Below are positions 45,755-55,287 of a DNA stretch of 64,000 nt, piece after piece (position 1 is the stretch's first letter; the number at the start of each line of letters is the position of its first letter). This DNA is from Catelliglobosispora koreensis DSM 44566. Lineage in GTDB: Bacteria; Actinomycetota; Actinomycetes; Mycobacteriales; Micromonosporaceae. The stretch covers positions 124,001 through 188,000 of the forward strand of contig NZ_KB903291.1 in the NCBI RefSeq assembly GCF_000379685.1. The letters are read 5' to 3'. The position numbers were made by a program, and so were the translations under genes. The notes below the pieces were generated by a model. That model was not told the DNA's origin, searched no databases, and worked only from the letters and a program-made list of their open reading frames with translations.

Positions 45755-46288
45755 ATGGACTTGATCAAAATTAGTAAGACACTGTCCTATGTGCTGCGTC
45801 ATCGCCCGGACAGCATCGGGCTCACCCTCACTCCTGACGGATGGGCCGACATCGACGTCCTGTTGAAAGCCCTTGCCGCACATGGCAAACTTGTCAGCAG
45901 GTCACAGCTCATGCGGGTCGTTGCGGAAAACGACAAGCAGCGATTCGCCGTTGAGGGCAATCGGATCCGTGCCAGCCAAGGACACTCGGTCGACGTGGAG
46001 CTGGGATACTCATCGGCCGCGCCGCCGGCTGTGCTTTACCACGGTACGGCGGTGCGGCACCTGGGTTCAATCTTCGCCGAAGGTCTCGTGCGCGGACGCC
46101 GGCATCACGTTCACCTGTCAGCCGACACCGCGACCGCGCGAAAAGTCGGTTCCCGGCATGGGAAACCGGCTGTCCTGACGGTCTCCGCTTTGGACATGGC
46201 CTCAGCAGGGCACGAATTTTTCGTTAGTGCCAACGGGGTTTGGCTGACGTCCGCGGTGCCGCCAGAGTTCATTCAGCTCGCAGAGTGA
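45755..46288 (+). CDS. kptA: RNA 2'-phosphotransferase (KptA/Tpt1)
   Basis: Removes an internal RNA 2'-phosphate, transferring it to NAD+. The 177-residue protein holds the family's Arg-His-Arg-Arg set: SYVLRHRPD (Arg15, His16), NRIRASQGHS, and HHVHLSAD, with YHGTA as the NAD-binding segment. Bacteria lack the yeast tRNA-splicing step that makes 2'-phosphates, so the substrate is open. Overlaps the convergent metallophosphoesterase gene by 20 bp. Confidence 0.93.
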   Translation: MDLIKISKTLSYVLRHRPDSIGLTLTPDGWADIDVLLKALAAHGKLVSRSQLMRVVAENDKQRFAVEGNRIRASQGHSVDVELGYSSAAPPAVLYHGTAVRHLGSIFAEGLVRGRRHHVHLSADTATARKVGSRHGKPAVLTVSALDMASAGHEFFVSANGVWLTSAVPPEFIQLAE

Positions 46289-47435
46289 TCAGTGTGATCT
46301 CACTGGGGGCGAACACTCGCAACGGCGGGCCCCAGAACCCGGTGCCCCGGCTCGTGTAAAGCTGCGTGCGCTCACCGTGCCGGCTCAGCCCCGCGACGGA
46401 AGGCTGGTCCAGCTTCACGAACAAGTTGAACGGCCAGATCTGGCCGCCATGCGTGTGCCCTGAGATCTGCAGATCGATTCCGTGCGCCACGGCTTGCGGG
46501 ATCTGTTTCGGCTGGTGTGCCAGCAGCAAAACGGGAAGCTCCGGATCGGCGCCAGCCAGAGCGGCGGCGTGGTCTTGGCTGTGGCCAGTGCCGGTGTGCG
46601 CGGCGGTGTAGTCATCCACGCCAGCGATCACGAGCGTGTCACCGCCACGCTGCACGGTCAGGTGCCGGTTGTGCAGCTGTTCCCAGCCCATTTCCTGCAT
46701 GTAGTCGAGCCAGCCTTGGGCGTCGCCGAAGTATTCATGGTTGCCCGTCACGTAAGCACGGGTCAGCTTCGCTTTGATGTCACCGAGCGGTGCCGCTTGC
46801 TCGCGGCGCTGAACGGCTGTCCCGTCAGCGATATCGCCGGTGTGGCAAACGATGTCCGCGTCCAGTTCGTTGACTGCTTCTGTCACGCGAGCGGACCACT
46901 TCGCCCGGTCGATGGGGCCGTAGTGCGTGTCTGTCAGCAGCACGATCTTCGTGCCGTCGAGTCCACGGCCCAGTCGCGGCAACGTAATGTCGACCCGCTT
47001 GACCCGTGGGACGCGCATCGCCTCAACGTAACCCCAGACGACCAGTCCACTCGCGACAGTCACCACGGCAAGAGCCACACCACGGGCGGCGTTCTCGACC
47101 CCGGCAAAGTTCAGCACGAGTTTGCCGATGCTGGCGATCACTGACCATGTGAAGAACACCCAGATCACGCCAAGTGTCGTGTCACCGATGCGGGCCGCCC
47201 AGTCGCGCCGCCTGCCGTGACCGTAGAACATCATCACCGGCATGGCGATCGCCGCACCGCCGAAGATCAGGCCACCGAGCACCTCGACGGGTGCGGGCCA
47301 GTCGGGCGCACCGATCAGCGTCCACCACGGAACGCCGAACAGCAGCCCAGCGACCCCGATGAGAAAGACCGGAAAGATCAACAGCCGCAACGACTGGCGC
47401 GCCGGTGGCGCCTGCACCGCTTCACTGGCAGACAT
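46269..47435 (-). CDS. Membrane-anchored metallophosphoesterase (YkuE-like)
   Basis: A 388-residue protein: four hydrophobic helices in residues 18-145, then a calcineurin-like phosphoesterase with all metal motifs: LTDTHYG, HTGDIADG, VTGNHEYF, LAHQPKQ and SGHTHGGQ. Such proteins hydrolyse phosphodiesters or lipid-linked phosphates at the membrane. Converges on kptA with a 20-bp overlap. Confidence 0.9.
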   Translation of the reverse strand: MSASEAVQAPPARQSLRLLIFPVFLIGVAGLLFGVPWWTLIGAPDWPAPVEVLGGLIFGGAAIAMPVMMFYGHGRRRDWAARIGDTTLGVIWVFFTWSVIASIGKLVLNFAGVENAARGVALAVVTVASGLVVWGYVEAMRVPRVKRVDITLPRLGRGLDGTKIVLLTDTHYGPIDRAKWSARVTEAVNELDADIVCHTGDIADGTAVQRREQAAPLGDIKAKLTRAYVTGNHEYFGDAQGWLDYMQEMGWEQLHNRHLTVQRGGDTLVIAGVDDYTAAHTGTGHSQDHAAALAGADPELPVLLLAHQPKQIPQAVAHGIDLQISGHTHGGQIWPFNLFVKLDQPSVAGLSRHGERTQLYTSRGTGFWGPPLRVFAPSEITLITLRAE

Positions 47436-47454
47436 GAAGGCAAGTATGCGCCGG

Positions 47455-47490
47455 AAAGCTGAACGTCAGCCAAATCTGACGTTCAGCTTT
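47455..47490 (-). terminator. Terminator of the OmpA-like operon
   Basis: Perfect 15-bp stem AAAGCTGAACGTCAG / CTGACGTTCAGCTTT with a 6-nt loop, between the OmpA-like stop and the metallophosphoesterase start. Confidence 0.88.
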
Positions 47491-47495
47491 CAGCG

Positions 47496-48380
47496 TCACA
47501 CCACGATGAACTCGACCCGGCGGTTAACAGCCCGGTCCGCTGCCGAGTTCTCCTGAACCTTGGGCCGGCTCTCGCCAAACCCTGCCGACGTCAGCCGCTG
47601 CGGATCGATCCCGAGCGCTACTAGCGCATCGAGCACGGTCTTGGCCCGTGCCTCACTGAGGACCTGATTCGCCTGCGGCGTCCCGTTGCTGTCGGTATGC
47701 CCTTCGATGCGAACCTTCGCCGTCGGGTTGTCCTTCAAGATCGCCGCTGCTTCGGCGACAGCGGCTTGGCCCTGCGGGGTCAGCGTCGCGCTGTCGTCTT
47801 CGAACGTGATCTGCGGCAGCTCGGACAGCCTGCGCTGAGTGACCTCAGGCTTGACCTCCAGCGTGCTCGTGACCCTGCCAGGCGCGACTTGGGCGGCAGC
47901 GGTCTCGGCCGCCGTCTTGATCGCGGCCGACTCGACCTTGCCGGTCATCGTGATCGCGCCTTCGCTGAGCTCGATCGTCACGTTGTCAGCGCTCGGTCCG
48001 AGTGCCGTGACGATCGCATCGAGCAGGGCCGCTTGACCGTCTCTGGATACCGACGTGCCATTCACGCGGACCGTCGCCTTTGGCAGCGGCTGTTTTGGTG
48101 GCTCTTCGGGGGCGGAGGCAGAGACCACGCGCACCCCTTCTAGGCCTTCGACAACCGCTTTCGCCTTTTCAAGATCATTTTTTGTGGGTACTAGGAGAGT
48201 TCCGTCACGCCCCATGAAGCTCACCTTGACCCCGCTCAAGCCTGCTTGCTGAAGAGCGGCGTTGGAGCGCTGGGTCAGATTGTCCTCAATGGAGTGACGG
48301 TTCGGAATCCCTTGAGCCAGCCCGATCACGGCCAGCCCCACGATGCTGACAGCAAGTGCCGCCCAGCGACTCTTAGTCAC
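47496..48380 (-). CDS. OmpA/BON-domain envelope protein (ArfA/OmpATb-like)
   Basis: A 294-residue protein: N-terminal membrane anchor ([19 protein letters not shown]), two BON-like domains (about 30-90 and 100-165, [22 protein letters not shown]), and a C-terminal OmpA peptidoglycan-binding domain ([71 protein letters not shown]). Layout matches mycobacterial ArfA. GTG at 48380 overlaps the upstream partner's stop by 4 bp. Confidence 0.92.
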   Translation of the reverse strand: MTKSRWAALAVSIVGLAVIGLAQGIPNRHSIEDNLTQRSNAALQQAGLSGVKVSFMGRDGTLLVPTKNDLEKAKAVVEGLEGVRVVSASAPEEPPKQPLPKATVRVNGTSVSRDGQAALLDAIVTALGPSADNVTIELSEGAITMTGKVESAAIKTAAETAAAQVAPGRVTSTLEVKPEVTQRRLSELPQITFEDDSATLTPQGQAAVAEAAAILKDNPTAKVRIEGHTDSNGTPQANQVLSEARAKTVLDALVALGIDPQRLTSAGFGESRPKVQENSAADRAVNRRVEFIVV

Positions 48381-49243
48381 TGCCGTCCCTCATCCCGTCC
48401 AGCCACCAGGCGCCGGGTCAGGTCCTCGAACCCTTCCTCGTCACCGTCAGCGAGCAACTGCGCCTGCCGCGCCCACGTCACGAGACTCGGCGCGAAGTTC
48501 AGCCCACGGGCCTCGATTGCGTCGCGCAAGGTGGCCTCATCAGTAGCCGCCAACTGCGCGAACGACCGAATCCCAGCGCTACGCAACGCCTCGCCCATCT
48601 TCGGCCCGATGCCTTCAATACGCTCAAGATCCTCGTCCACGACGTCATCCGGCTCCACAGCCGCCGCAGCTACCGGCACCACCACAACCGCTGTGTCTTC
48701 CACTTCCGCAACCGGCTCTGGTTCCGGCTCTGGTTCCGGTTCCGGTTCCGGTTCCGGCGCTGGCTCTGGTTCCGGCTCTGGTTCTGGCTCTGGCTCTGGT
48801 TCCGGCTCTGGTTCCGGCTCTGGCTCGGGCTCTGGTTCCGGTTCCGGTTCCGGTTCCGGCTCGGGTTCTGGCTCTGGCTCGGGTTCGGGTTCCGGTTCCG
48901 GTTCCGGCTCGGGTTCGGGTTCCGGTTCCGGTTCCGGCTCGGGTTCCGGTTCCGGCTCGGGTTCCGGTTCCGGCTCGGGCTCTGGTTCCGGCTCGGGTGT
49001 CGGTTCGGGTTCCGCGACCGGTTCGGGATCGAGTTCCGGCTCAGGGGCAGGTTCTGGATCCGGGGCGGGGGCGGGGATGGGTGCTGCGAGGACCGCCACC
49101 GGGGCTGCGGCCGATGCGGGGGCCGCTGCCGTGGCGACCGTCACCTGGCGGCGCCACACGCCCCAGATGAGCCAGCCGACCAGGATGCCCAAGATGAAGG
49201 CCGCCGCAATTATTAGAATTGACTGGCCAATGAACCAAGCCAC
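48377..49243 (-). CDS. Membrane protein with long Glu-Pro rod and C-terminal helix-hairpin-helix domain
   Basis: A 288-residue protein: TM helix about 4-28 ([27 protein letters not shown]), an Ala/Pro linker, a run of about 47 Glu-Pro dipeptides (about 82-177), an acidic/Val-rich segment, then a HhH-like domain ([20 protein letters not shown]) of the type following ribosomal L21 or 5'-nuclease-like proteins. GTG at 49243 follows GGAAGG. The rod could span the peptidoglycan as in TonB, but side-of-membrane is not proven: HhH domains normally bind nucleic acid. Operon with the OmpA-like gene. Confidence 0.8.
   Translation of the reverse strand: MAWFIGQSILIIAAAFILGILVGWLIWGVWRRQVTVATAAAPASAAAPVAVLAAPIPAPAPDPEPAPEPELDPEPVAEPEPTPEPEPEPEPEPEPEPEPEPEPEPEPEPEPEPEPEPEPEPEPEPEPEPEPEPEPEPEPEPEPEPEPEPEPEPEPEPEPEPAPEPEPEPEPEPEPEPVAEVEDTAVVVVPVAAAAVEPDDVVDEDLERIEGIGPKMGEALRSAGIRSFAQLAATDEATLRDAIEARGLNFAPSLVTWARQAQLLADGDEEGFEDLTRRLVAGRDEGRQ
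48713..48998. repeat. Tandem hexamer repeat encoding (Glu-Pro)n
   Basis: About 286 bp of the units GGTTCC, GGCTCT, GGTTCG and GGCTCG (plus strand), i.e. GAACCG-like hexamers on the coding strand, interrupted once by an Ala-Pro codon pair. Imperfect units with third-position changes show it is old enough to drift, yet it remains prone to length change. Confidence 0.9.
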
Positions 49244-49366
49244 CGATTTAACCTTCCGCTGCGATGCCGGCGAATGTGCTGTCCGTCGTGCGGCGCCGAA
49301 GCTGCTTTCGCAGCCGTCACCGGGCCGGAAGCTTTCCACATCTGTTCCCGCTTGGCGATAAGCCAA

Positions 49367-50227
49367 ATGGACAACCAGCACGTTGGGAGATCATCCACAT
49401 TGTCCGGTAACGCCTCACCTCCTCGCCCGGCCGCCGCTGACCTGCGCGCGGACTGCTCGCAGTGTTTCGCGCTGTGTTGTGCGGCACCCGCGTTCGCCAA
49501 ATCGGCTGACTTCGCCATCAATAAACCGGCCGGGCAGCCGTGCCCGAATCTCAAGGATGACTTCCGGTGCGGGATCCACGATCGGTTGCGGGAGTCTGGC
49601 TTTCCGGGGTGTGTCGTCTTCGACTGTTCGGGTGCCGGGCAGAAGGTGGCTCAGGTGACTTTCGGGGGCCGTGATTGGCGAAGCCATCCGGAGACGGCCC
49701 GCGAGATGTTCGAGGTGTTCTCGGTTATGCGCCAACTGCACGAACTCACGGCGTACCTTCTGGAGTGTTTGGACTTGAACCCAAACGATGGCGAGACTTC
49801 GGCGGCGCTCGATGCGATCGTGGCGGTGACCTATGGCAAGCCGGCCGAGGTGCTCACTGCGGACGTCGCCAAGTATCGGCAACGGGTCAACGAATTGACT
49901 ACGCGCGCAAGCAAAAAGGTCCGCCGCGGTGGTGGTGTGGACATGCGGGGCAAGGATCTCATGGGCGCGAGCCTTAAAGGTGCTGACTTGCGTGGGGCTA
50001 GTTTGCGCGGTGCGTACTTGATTGGTGCCGACTTGCGGAACGCCGATCTGAGGCTGGCTGACGTGATTGGTGCGGATTTCCGCAACGCCAATCTTCGCGG
50101 AGCTAACCTGACTACTTCGATTTTCCTTACACAGCAACAACTTGACGCTGCCTCTGGAGACGGGCGGACCAAGATCCCGGAGCGATTGCACCTTCCTCCG
50201 CATTGGAATGTCGGTGGCGGGGGCTAG
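49367..50227 (+). CDS. Pentapeptide-repeat protein with Cys-rich N-terminal domain
   Basis: A 286-residue protein: Cys-rich segment [18 protein letters not shown]...[30 protein letters not shown] (at least eight Cys, possibly metal or cluster binding), a helical middle, and a pentapeptide solenoid from about residue 200 ([31 protein letters not shown]). Function unknown. Start is uncertain; ATG 49367 is the most likely, as longer frames run into the promoter of the divergent gene. Confidence 0.8.
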   Translation: MDNQHVGRSSTLSGNASPPRPAAADLRADCSQCFALCCAAPAFAKSADFAINKPAGQPCPNLKDDFRCGIHDRLRESGFPGCVVFDCSGAGQKVAQVTFGGRDWRSHPETAREMFEVFSVMRQLHELTAYLLECLDLNPNDGETSAALDAIVAVTYGKPAEVLTADVAKYRQRVNELTTRASKKVRRGGGVDMRGKDLMGASLKGADLRGASLRGAYLIGADLRNADLRLADVIGADFRNANLRGANLTTSIFLTQQQLDAASGDGRTKIPERLHLPPHWNVGGGG

Positions 50228-50349
50228 GCGCTGGGCTTTTCGCCTGCACCACAAGGATTTCTGGCCTAATCTTCGCTTCGGGTTTCCGCATCCGGATCAT
50301 GATTGGATGCTTGGGGTTTTTGTCGGTGGCGGGGTCTAGTCTTGTTGCT

Positions 50350-51621
50350 GTGGGCGGGGTTGATGAGGCGGCTGTTGAGGAGCTGATCGCTGCCGTTCGT
50401 TGCGCCGCAATGGCCGATGCCCGAGTTCTTAAAGCGGTCGCTGCTGTCGAGGATGCTTTGCCCGCTCGTGAGTTCGCCCCGATGGAGATCGCCGCCGCAG
50501 TCGCTTGGTCGCGCCAAGCCGCCGCTTCACGACTTGCCTTCGCACACGAATTTCTCAGGCTGCGCAACGTTTTCAGCGCATTGGCAACCGGCGAGATCGA
50601 CCTGCCGAAGGCTCGCGTGTTCTGCGAAGAGACCTCAGTGCTGCCCTCAGCGAAAGCAGAGCGGGTCTGCGCCATTCTTCTCCCCCAAGCCCCATTGTTG
50701 ACGACCGGACAGTTGCGCGCCAAACTTATGCGCCTCGTCCTCGGCGAAGATCCCGATGCGGCAACATCGCGGCACAACGAGAAGGTTGCCTCACGACGGC
50801 TGGTTTTCGAGCCCGATCGTGACGGCTGCGCAAATCTGCTCGGCCTCGACCTGCCCACCGACAAAGCCCGCGCGGCCGCCGACGCGGTGCACGCGCACGC
50901 CCGGCTTGCCAGCGCCTTCGGCAGCAAACGCACCATGGGCCAACTCCGCGCCGATGCCTTCCTCAACCTGTTGACAGGCAAGCCTTCCAGCGGCCGAGGC
51001 GGCAGCGTCGAACTGACCGCCTCGCTGCAAACCCTCGCCAAGCTCGCCGAAACTCCTGGCGAGCTAGCCGGTTACGGCCCAGTGATCGCAGACATAGCCC
51101 GCAAAGTCGCCGCGCAGCAAGAAAAAGCGTGCTGGACCTATACCGTGCATGACACAGAGTCGGGCGAGGTGTTCCACGGCACCACCCGCTCCCGGCCCTC
51201 CACTTCGGACTGCCAGCACAAGCGCCGCTCGATCCTAGGGGACCGTCTCAACGCGCCGTCCGCACACGCACACGTGGCAAGCCCCGGGGAAGAAAAGCGC
51301 CCTTCAACCGGGACAGGCAGAGCCGAGCCTGGGCTGGACCGACGGCGGGCAACAGCGCAGGTCGCCCGGATCGTGCGGGCCAGAGACCGGCGATGCCGCG
51401 CTCCGGGATGCCGAGTGCCGGCATCACGATGCGACTTGGACCATCGCCAAGATTGGGCGAAGGGCGGCCGCACCGAGGCAGGCAATCTTGTTGCGCTATG
51501 CCGCTTCCATCATCGCGCCAAACGCGAAGGAGGCTGGCGCTATTTGAGCACAAAACGCGGCACGTATGTTTGGCGCAGCCCGCTGGGCAGCATCTACACG
51601 GTCGGCCCGGAGCCGCCGTGA
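50350..51621 (+). CDS. DUF222 protein with HNH endonuclease domain (13E12-like)
   Basis: A 423-residue protein: DUF222 helical domain about 1-330 and a C-terminal HNH nuclease (RDRRCRAPGCRVPASRCDLDHRQDWAKGGRTEAGNLVALCRFHHRAKREG) with CxxC..C, DHxxxW and CRFHH. Members are multi-copy in actinobacteria (the 13E12 repeat family of M. tuberculosis) and may be mobile or phage-linked. The GTG start at 50350 is uncertain. The end overlaps the convergent DUF5753 gene by 28 bp. Confidence 0.87.
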   Translation: MGGVDEAAVEELIAAVRCAAMADARVLKAVAAVEDALPAREFAPMEIAAAVAWSRQAAASRLAFAHEFLRLRNVFSALATGEIDLPKARVFCEETSVLPSAKAERVCAILLPQAPLLTTGQLRAKLMRLVLGEDPDAATSRHNEKVASRRLVFEPDRDGCANLLGLDLPTDKARAAADAVHAHARLASAFGSKRTMGQLRADAFLNLLTGKPSSGRGGSVELTASLQTLAKLAETPGELAGYGPVIADIARKVAAQQEKACWTYTVHDTESGEVFHGTTRSRPSTSDCQHKRRSILGDRLNAPSAHAHVASPGEEKRPSTGTGRAEPGLDRRRATAQVARIVRARDRRCRAPGCRVPASRCDLDHRQDWAKGGRTEAGNLVALCRFHHRAKREGGWRYLSTKRGTYVWRSPLGSIYTVGPEPP

Positions 51622-52499
51622 TCAAGCGCAGAGCTCCAGCGCGGCCCATCGACGAGAGCAGCGATGTATTCCGTCGCTTCTTCCGGCTTCAGTGCCTTGG
51701 CGCGGATCCGGTCGAAGATCTCCGCGTAGTGCGTTAGCTCCTGGCGCTTGTCGAGGAACAGGCCACCGCCGGCGTTCTCGATATACACGATGCTTGATCC
51801 GTCGGTCTCGAGGAAGTCCAGGATCGCGAACGTTCCTTCCATTCCCGCATGGGCGCCAGCCTCGAACGGGAGCAGATGCAGCGTCACGTTGGGTAATGCT
51901 GACGCGGCCACGAGGTGGCGCATTTGCTTGCGCATGACTTCGTCGCCGCCGACCGGCCGGCTGAGGACCGCTTCGTCGAGCACGACCTCCAGCGAGAGCG
52001 GATCTTCGGCACGGATGAGCACTTCCTGGCGTCCAATCCGGATGCGCAGGCGCGCCGCGATCTTCTCGGGATCGGCGCCAGGATCCGCCGCGCGAAAGAG
52101 GGCCAGGGCGTATTCCGGCGTTTGCAGGAGCCCCGGAACGTTCTGATGTTCATATGTGCGAATGCGGGTCGCGGTTTGCTCGTTGCCCACATAGGAGCTG
52201 ACCAGCACATTGTTGTAAGGGTGCCACCAGCTGCGTTCCCGGTCACGGCGCCGGGCATCGCGGGCCATCTCGGCCACCGCCTCGGCCTCCGGGCCTGTCA
52301 CGCCATAGATCCCTAGGAGATCACGGACGTCACGCCAGCTCAGCGAGCTTTGCCCGGTCTCGATTCGCGAGATCTTGGAACGCGAGCATTCCATGAGCTC
52401 TGCGACTTGCTCCAGCGTTAGGCCTTGCTGCTCTCGCATTTCGCGAAGCGTCAGCCCAATTCTTCGGCTCCGCAAAAGGGAGCCACGTCGACCAGCCAC
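51594..52499 (-). CDS. XRE-type HTH regulator with DUF5753 domain, second copy
   Basis: A 301-residue regulator: HTH about 8-65 (SLLRSRRIGLTLREMREQQGLTLEQVAELMECSRSKISRIETGQ), DUF5753 about 95-285 (WWHPYNNVLVSSYVGNEQTATRIRTYEHQNVPGLLQTPEYA). GTG at 52499 is chosen because GAGGAGG stands 8 bases upstream; frames opening further upstream look non-coding. Unlike the copy at 34408, it has no DUF397 partner in view. Confidence 0.87.
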   Translation of the reverse strand: MAGRRGSLLRSRRIGLTLREMREQQGLTLEQVAELMECSRSKISRIETGQSSLSWRDVRDLLGIYGVTGPEAEAVAEMARDARRRDRERSWWHPYNNVLVSSYVGNEQTATRIRTYEHQNVPGLLQTPEYALALFRAADPGADPEKIAARLRIRIGRQEVLIRAEDPLSLEVVLDEAVLSRPVGGDEVMRKQMRHLVAASALPNVTLHLLPFEAGAHAGMEGTFAILDFLETDGSSIVYIENAGGGLFLDKRQELTHYAEIFDRIRAKALKPEEATEYIAALVDGPRWSSALDHGGSGPTV

Positions 52500-52785
52500 G
52501 ATGCGCACCTCCTCGGCGCGTAGTGGCGTGCGCCGAGCATCCACCGCAAGGAGTTTCGCCCTGCCGCCCGAGTCTACCGGCCGAGCCGCGTCATAGAAGC
52601 TAGGTAGACCACTCCCATTGGTATGACCAGGCCCACTATTCACCACATTGGACATCCGACGCGCAGCGGTTTCACGTGCTGTGGCATCCCGATGCCCGCC
52701 TCGCAGGCCGAAGTGCGAGAACGTGGACCGGCCGAAATCTGTGCGGAGTGTGCGAAGTCGTTCAGGCAAACACGCGACGACGGAT

Positions 52786-55149
52786 CTAAGGGCCGGTGAC
52801 ACTGGCGATGGCGACCGTGCCAAGGATCCAGGCGTCAGTGGTGTTTGTTGCCGTGACGTCGCCGGGCGCGGCAGGGATCTTGCCCGTGAAGCAGCGAGTG
52901 TCAACGCCGAAGGTGTTCCAGCCAGCCGCGGTGCCATCAGCGCGGCTGGCCGCGATGTTCGTGGCATCGCCGCCGCCGGCCGGCTGGCCGCCAACCTTCA
53001 GCTGATCGCCGGACAAACCGCGGTCGCCTTCCCAGCCAACAAAGGCGAACCTGGCTTCAGCGCCAGGGCGTCCGTAGATCGCCGTAGAGATCGACTGAGT
53101 CCCGCGCATAGGCACGAAACCGTCAAGGACGGTTACTGTCCGTAGTGGACCTCCGTCCTCGACGACGATCACGAGGGCCCATCCGCCATAGGAGCCAGGG
53201 CCAGAGGCGAAGGCACCGTGATCCACGGCGACCCACCACGATCCGCCCGAACTTCCTCGCACGAGCGCGGTCACGTCGGCTGACGCCTGGTAGGCAGGCT
53301 GCGTGAAATCCGCCCCCGAAACACGGTCGATCCTTTGAGCATCAACCGATTGATAAGCATTTTTCCCTGGTACCAGAAGATGCGCTCTTGAAAGTGAAGG
53401 CGCGGGACCACTCCCCGACCAATACAGGCCGGCCCATGCGACTTTCCCGCGAACCGCGATCGTGGCACCGCTGACCCATGAATGAGCGGGCGTGCCCTGA
53501 GGCGCGGCTGGATCGGCATATCCCGTCATGTGATAGTCGCCGTTGTTGATCCCGCCGAGCAGCGAGCCGCCGTATCGCGCGCTTAAGCAGCCGAGCATCA
53601 GCAAAGGGCACGTCATCAGGGTGTTACCACCGGTCACGACTGTCGCGGGCAGTTGGGCGGCGAAGGTCGCGGATAGTCCCGCGGGCTGCATCTTGCCAAG
53701 CGCTGTCGCACTCGTCGCGGTGGCATGCGGGGCCGTGAGCCGAACCCGCAGCACACCGTCGGAGGCCGTGCCCGAGACGTTGACGGGAACAAACGAGCGG
53801 CTCGTCTGTCCCGCCGGCAACGACGCTCTGGCGCATTTGAACTCGGTCGGCACACTCGTGTTGGCACAGGTCCATCCGTCGCCAGGCGCGCCGGTTCGCA
53901 AGCTGACGCCGGCCGGGACGGTAATCATTGCGGTTAAGGGACCGGTGTCCACAGCGCGCCGTTGGGACAAGCCGCGCGGTCCAAACGCGACAGTCTTGCC
54001 CCGGTTGATAACGCTGAGGGCTAGCGCGCCAGGGCGTCCCCGGACGAGCCCGCTAACGGGCACCAGCGTCACCTCAAGGCTGGTCGACTCTGGTGTGGCC
54101 GGCGGTGGTGGGGTGACACCAGGCGGCGCGACTGACGCGCTGGGCTGAGCAGGCGGTGTCACAACGGGGGCCGTGGGCCGGGGCGGATCAACCCCGGGTG
54201 CGGCAGGCGTAACCGGCGAGGACTGCGAGGACAGCACCAAGGCCAGCGCCACAAGTCCCGCGAGCACAGCCGTGGCGGCCACTGCCTGTGACGACCGGCG
54301 CTTGGCGATCCGGCGAATGGGTGTCCACCACGTGACCATCGGCAGCGCCACAGTCTGTGTCCCCGCGGCGAAGTAGCCGCTGACGGAACCAGCCAGCAAA
54401 GCCGGGCCCAGCAGGCCGCGCAGTCCGGCGTTGACATCATTCAACTCAACGAAGAGCAGGTGACAGCGGGCGCAATCGTCGAGGTGTGCCTCGGTTGAGG
54501 CTCGATCGCGGCTGGAAAGTCCACTTCGGACATACGCGCCGAGACGGCTGACGACCAGGCGGCACTCTTCGTCAGGGTCCTCAAGGAGGTGTTCTTGCAG
54601 GTACTGCTGACGTAAGCCTTCCCGTGCGCGGTAGGCCAGCGCGGCAACGCCGTTGGGACTGATTCCCAGTATCGGGGCGACCGTCGCGGGCCGTTCTTGC
54701 TCGACTTCGGTGTGCCACAGCACGGTCTGCCAGCGCTCGGGCAGTTTGGCGAAGGCCCGGGAGATCAGCGTTAGTTCCAGCTTTTCCACTGCCGTGTCGA
54801 CAAACGGCACGCCAGGCTCGTGATTGGACAGATTATCGGTGACCTGAAGTTTCCTGGCCCTCTTCACGCTCTCGTAGAACAGATGCCGCACCGTGGTCAG
54901 CAAATAGGGCCGGAACGCGACGTCAGGCCCGCCACCAGAACGCAGGATGCTAAGCATCCGGGCGAACGATTCGGCCACGAGATCGTCAACGTCGGCGGCA
55001 TCACGGGAGAGTCCACGCGCCATCCGGCGGGCGGCGTCGACGTGCCGCCGGTAGAGCACGTCAAACGCGGCGGCATCGCCACCGCGAACCGCCGCGATTA
55101 GCTCGGCATCGCCATTAACACCTGCGGCGCCGTCATTTTCATCTGTCAT
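52786..55149 (-). CDS. ECF sigma factor fused to anti-sigma zinc finger, TM helix and large extracellular domain
   Basis: One 787-residue chain. Sigma region 2 is about 15-100 (AFDVLYRRHVDAARRMARGLSRDAADVDDLVAESFARML), region 4 about 128-185 (LPERWQTVLWHTEVEQERPATVAPILGISPNGVAALAYRAREGLR). The ZAS-like motif is His222-x3-Cys226-x2-Cys229, the TM helix about 288-307, a Pro-rich linker to about 350, then ~430 exported residues with DUF11-like and DUF3344-like beta domains. Same architecture as the protein at 27276 but a much larger sensor. Divergent from the sugar dehydrogenase gene 138 bp away. Confidence 0.85.
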   Translation of the reverse strand: MTDENDGAAGVNGDAELIAAVRGGDAAAFDVLYRRHVDAARRMARGLSRDAADVDDLVAESFARMLSILRSGGGPDVAFRPYLLTTVRHLFYESVKRARKLQVTDNLSNHEPGVPFVDTAVEKLELTLISRAFAKLPERWQTVLWHTEVEQERPATVAPILGISPNGVAALAYRAREGLRQQYLQEHLLEDPDEECRLVVSRLGAYVRSGLSSRDRASTEAHLDDCARCHLLFVELNDVNAGLRGLLGPALLAGSVSGYFAAGTQTVALPMVTWWTPIRRIAKRRSSQAVAATAVLAGLVALALVLSSQSSPVTPAAPGVDPPRPTAPVVTPPAQPSASVAPPGVTPPPPATPESTSLEVTLVPVSGLVRGRPGALALSVINRGKTVAFGPRGLSQRRAVDTGPLTAMITVPAGVSLRTGAPGDGWTCANTSVPTEFKCARASLPAGQTSRSFVPVNVSGTASDGVLRVRLTAPHATATSATALGKMQPAGLSATFAAQLPATVVTGGNTLMTCPLLMLGCLSARYGGSLLGGINNGDYHMTGYADPAAPQGTPAHSWVSGATIAVRGKVAWAGLYWSGSGPAPSLSRAHLLVPGKNAYQSVDAQRIDRVSGADFTQPAYQASADVTALVRGSSGGSWWVAVDHGAFASGPGSYGGWALVIVVEDGGPLRTVTVLDGFVPMRGTQSISTAIYGRPGAEARFAFVGWEGDRGLSGDQLKVGGQPAGGGDATNIAASRADGTAAGWNTFGVDTRCFTGKIPAAPGDVTATNTTDAWILGTVAIASVTGP

Positions 55150-55287
55150 CGCACAGCCAGAACATCGAGGGTTGTCACGGGACTTAACGTGGAAATCGCT
55201 CAGATGTTACTGTCGCACATTCGACAATTTGAATATTGAACCTGGCCAATAGTCTGTCCTCTGCTGACTACAAGCCAGGAGGATGTC

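Noticed and set aside
48713-48998. Repeat array considered as CRISPR
   Set aside because: Units are contiguous hexamers with no spacers; they form an in-frame protein repeat.
48246-49361. Long plus-strand open frame rich in (Gly-Ser)n across the hexamer repeat
   Set aside because: It is the antisense reading of the Glu-Pro repeat. The minus frame has a TM helix, a HhH domain, a ribosome site and an operon partner, whereas this one has none.
50350-51621. DUF222-HNH gene as part of an intact mobile element
   Set aside because: No terminal repeats, integrase or intron boundaries are visible around it; only family behaviour hints at mobility.
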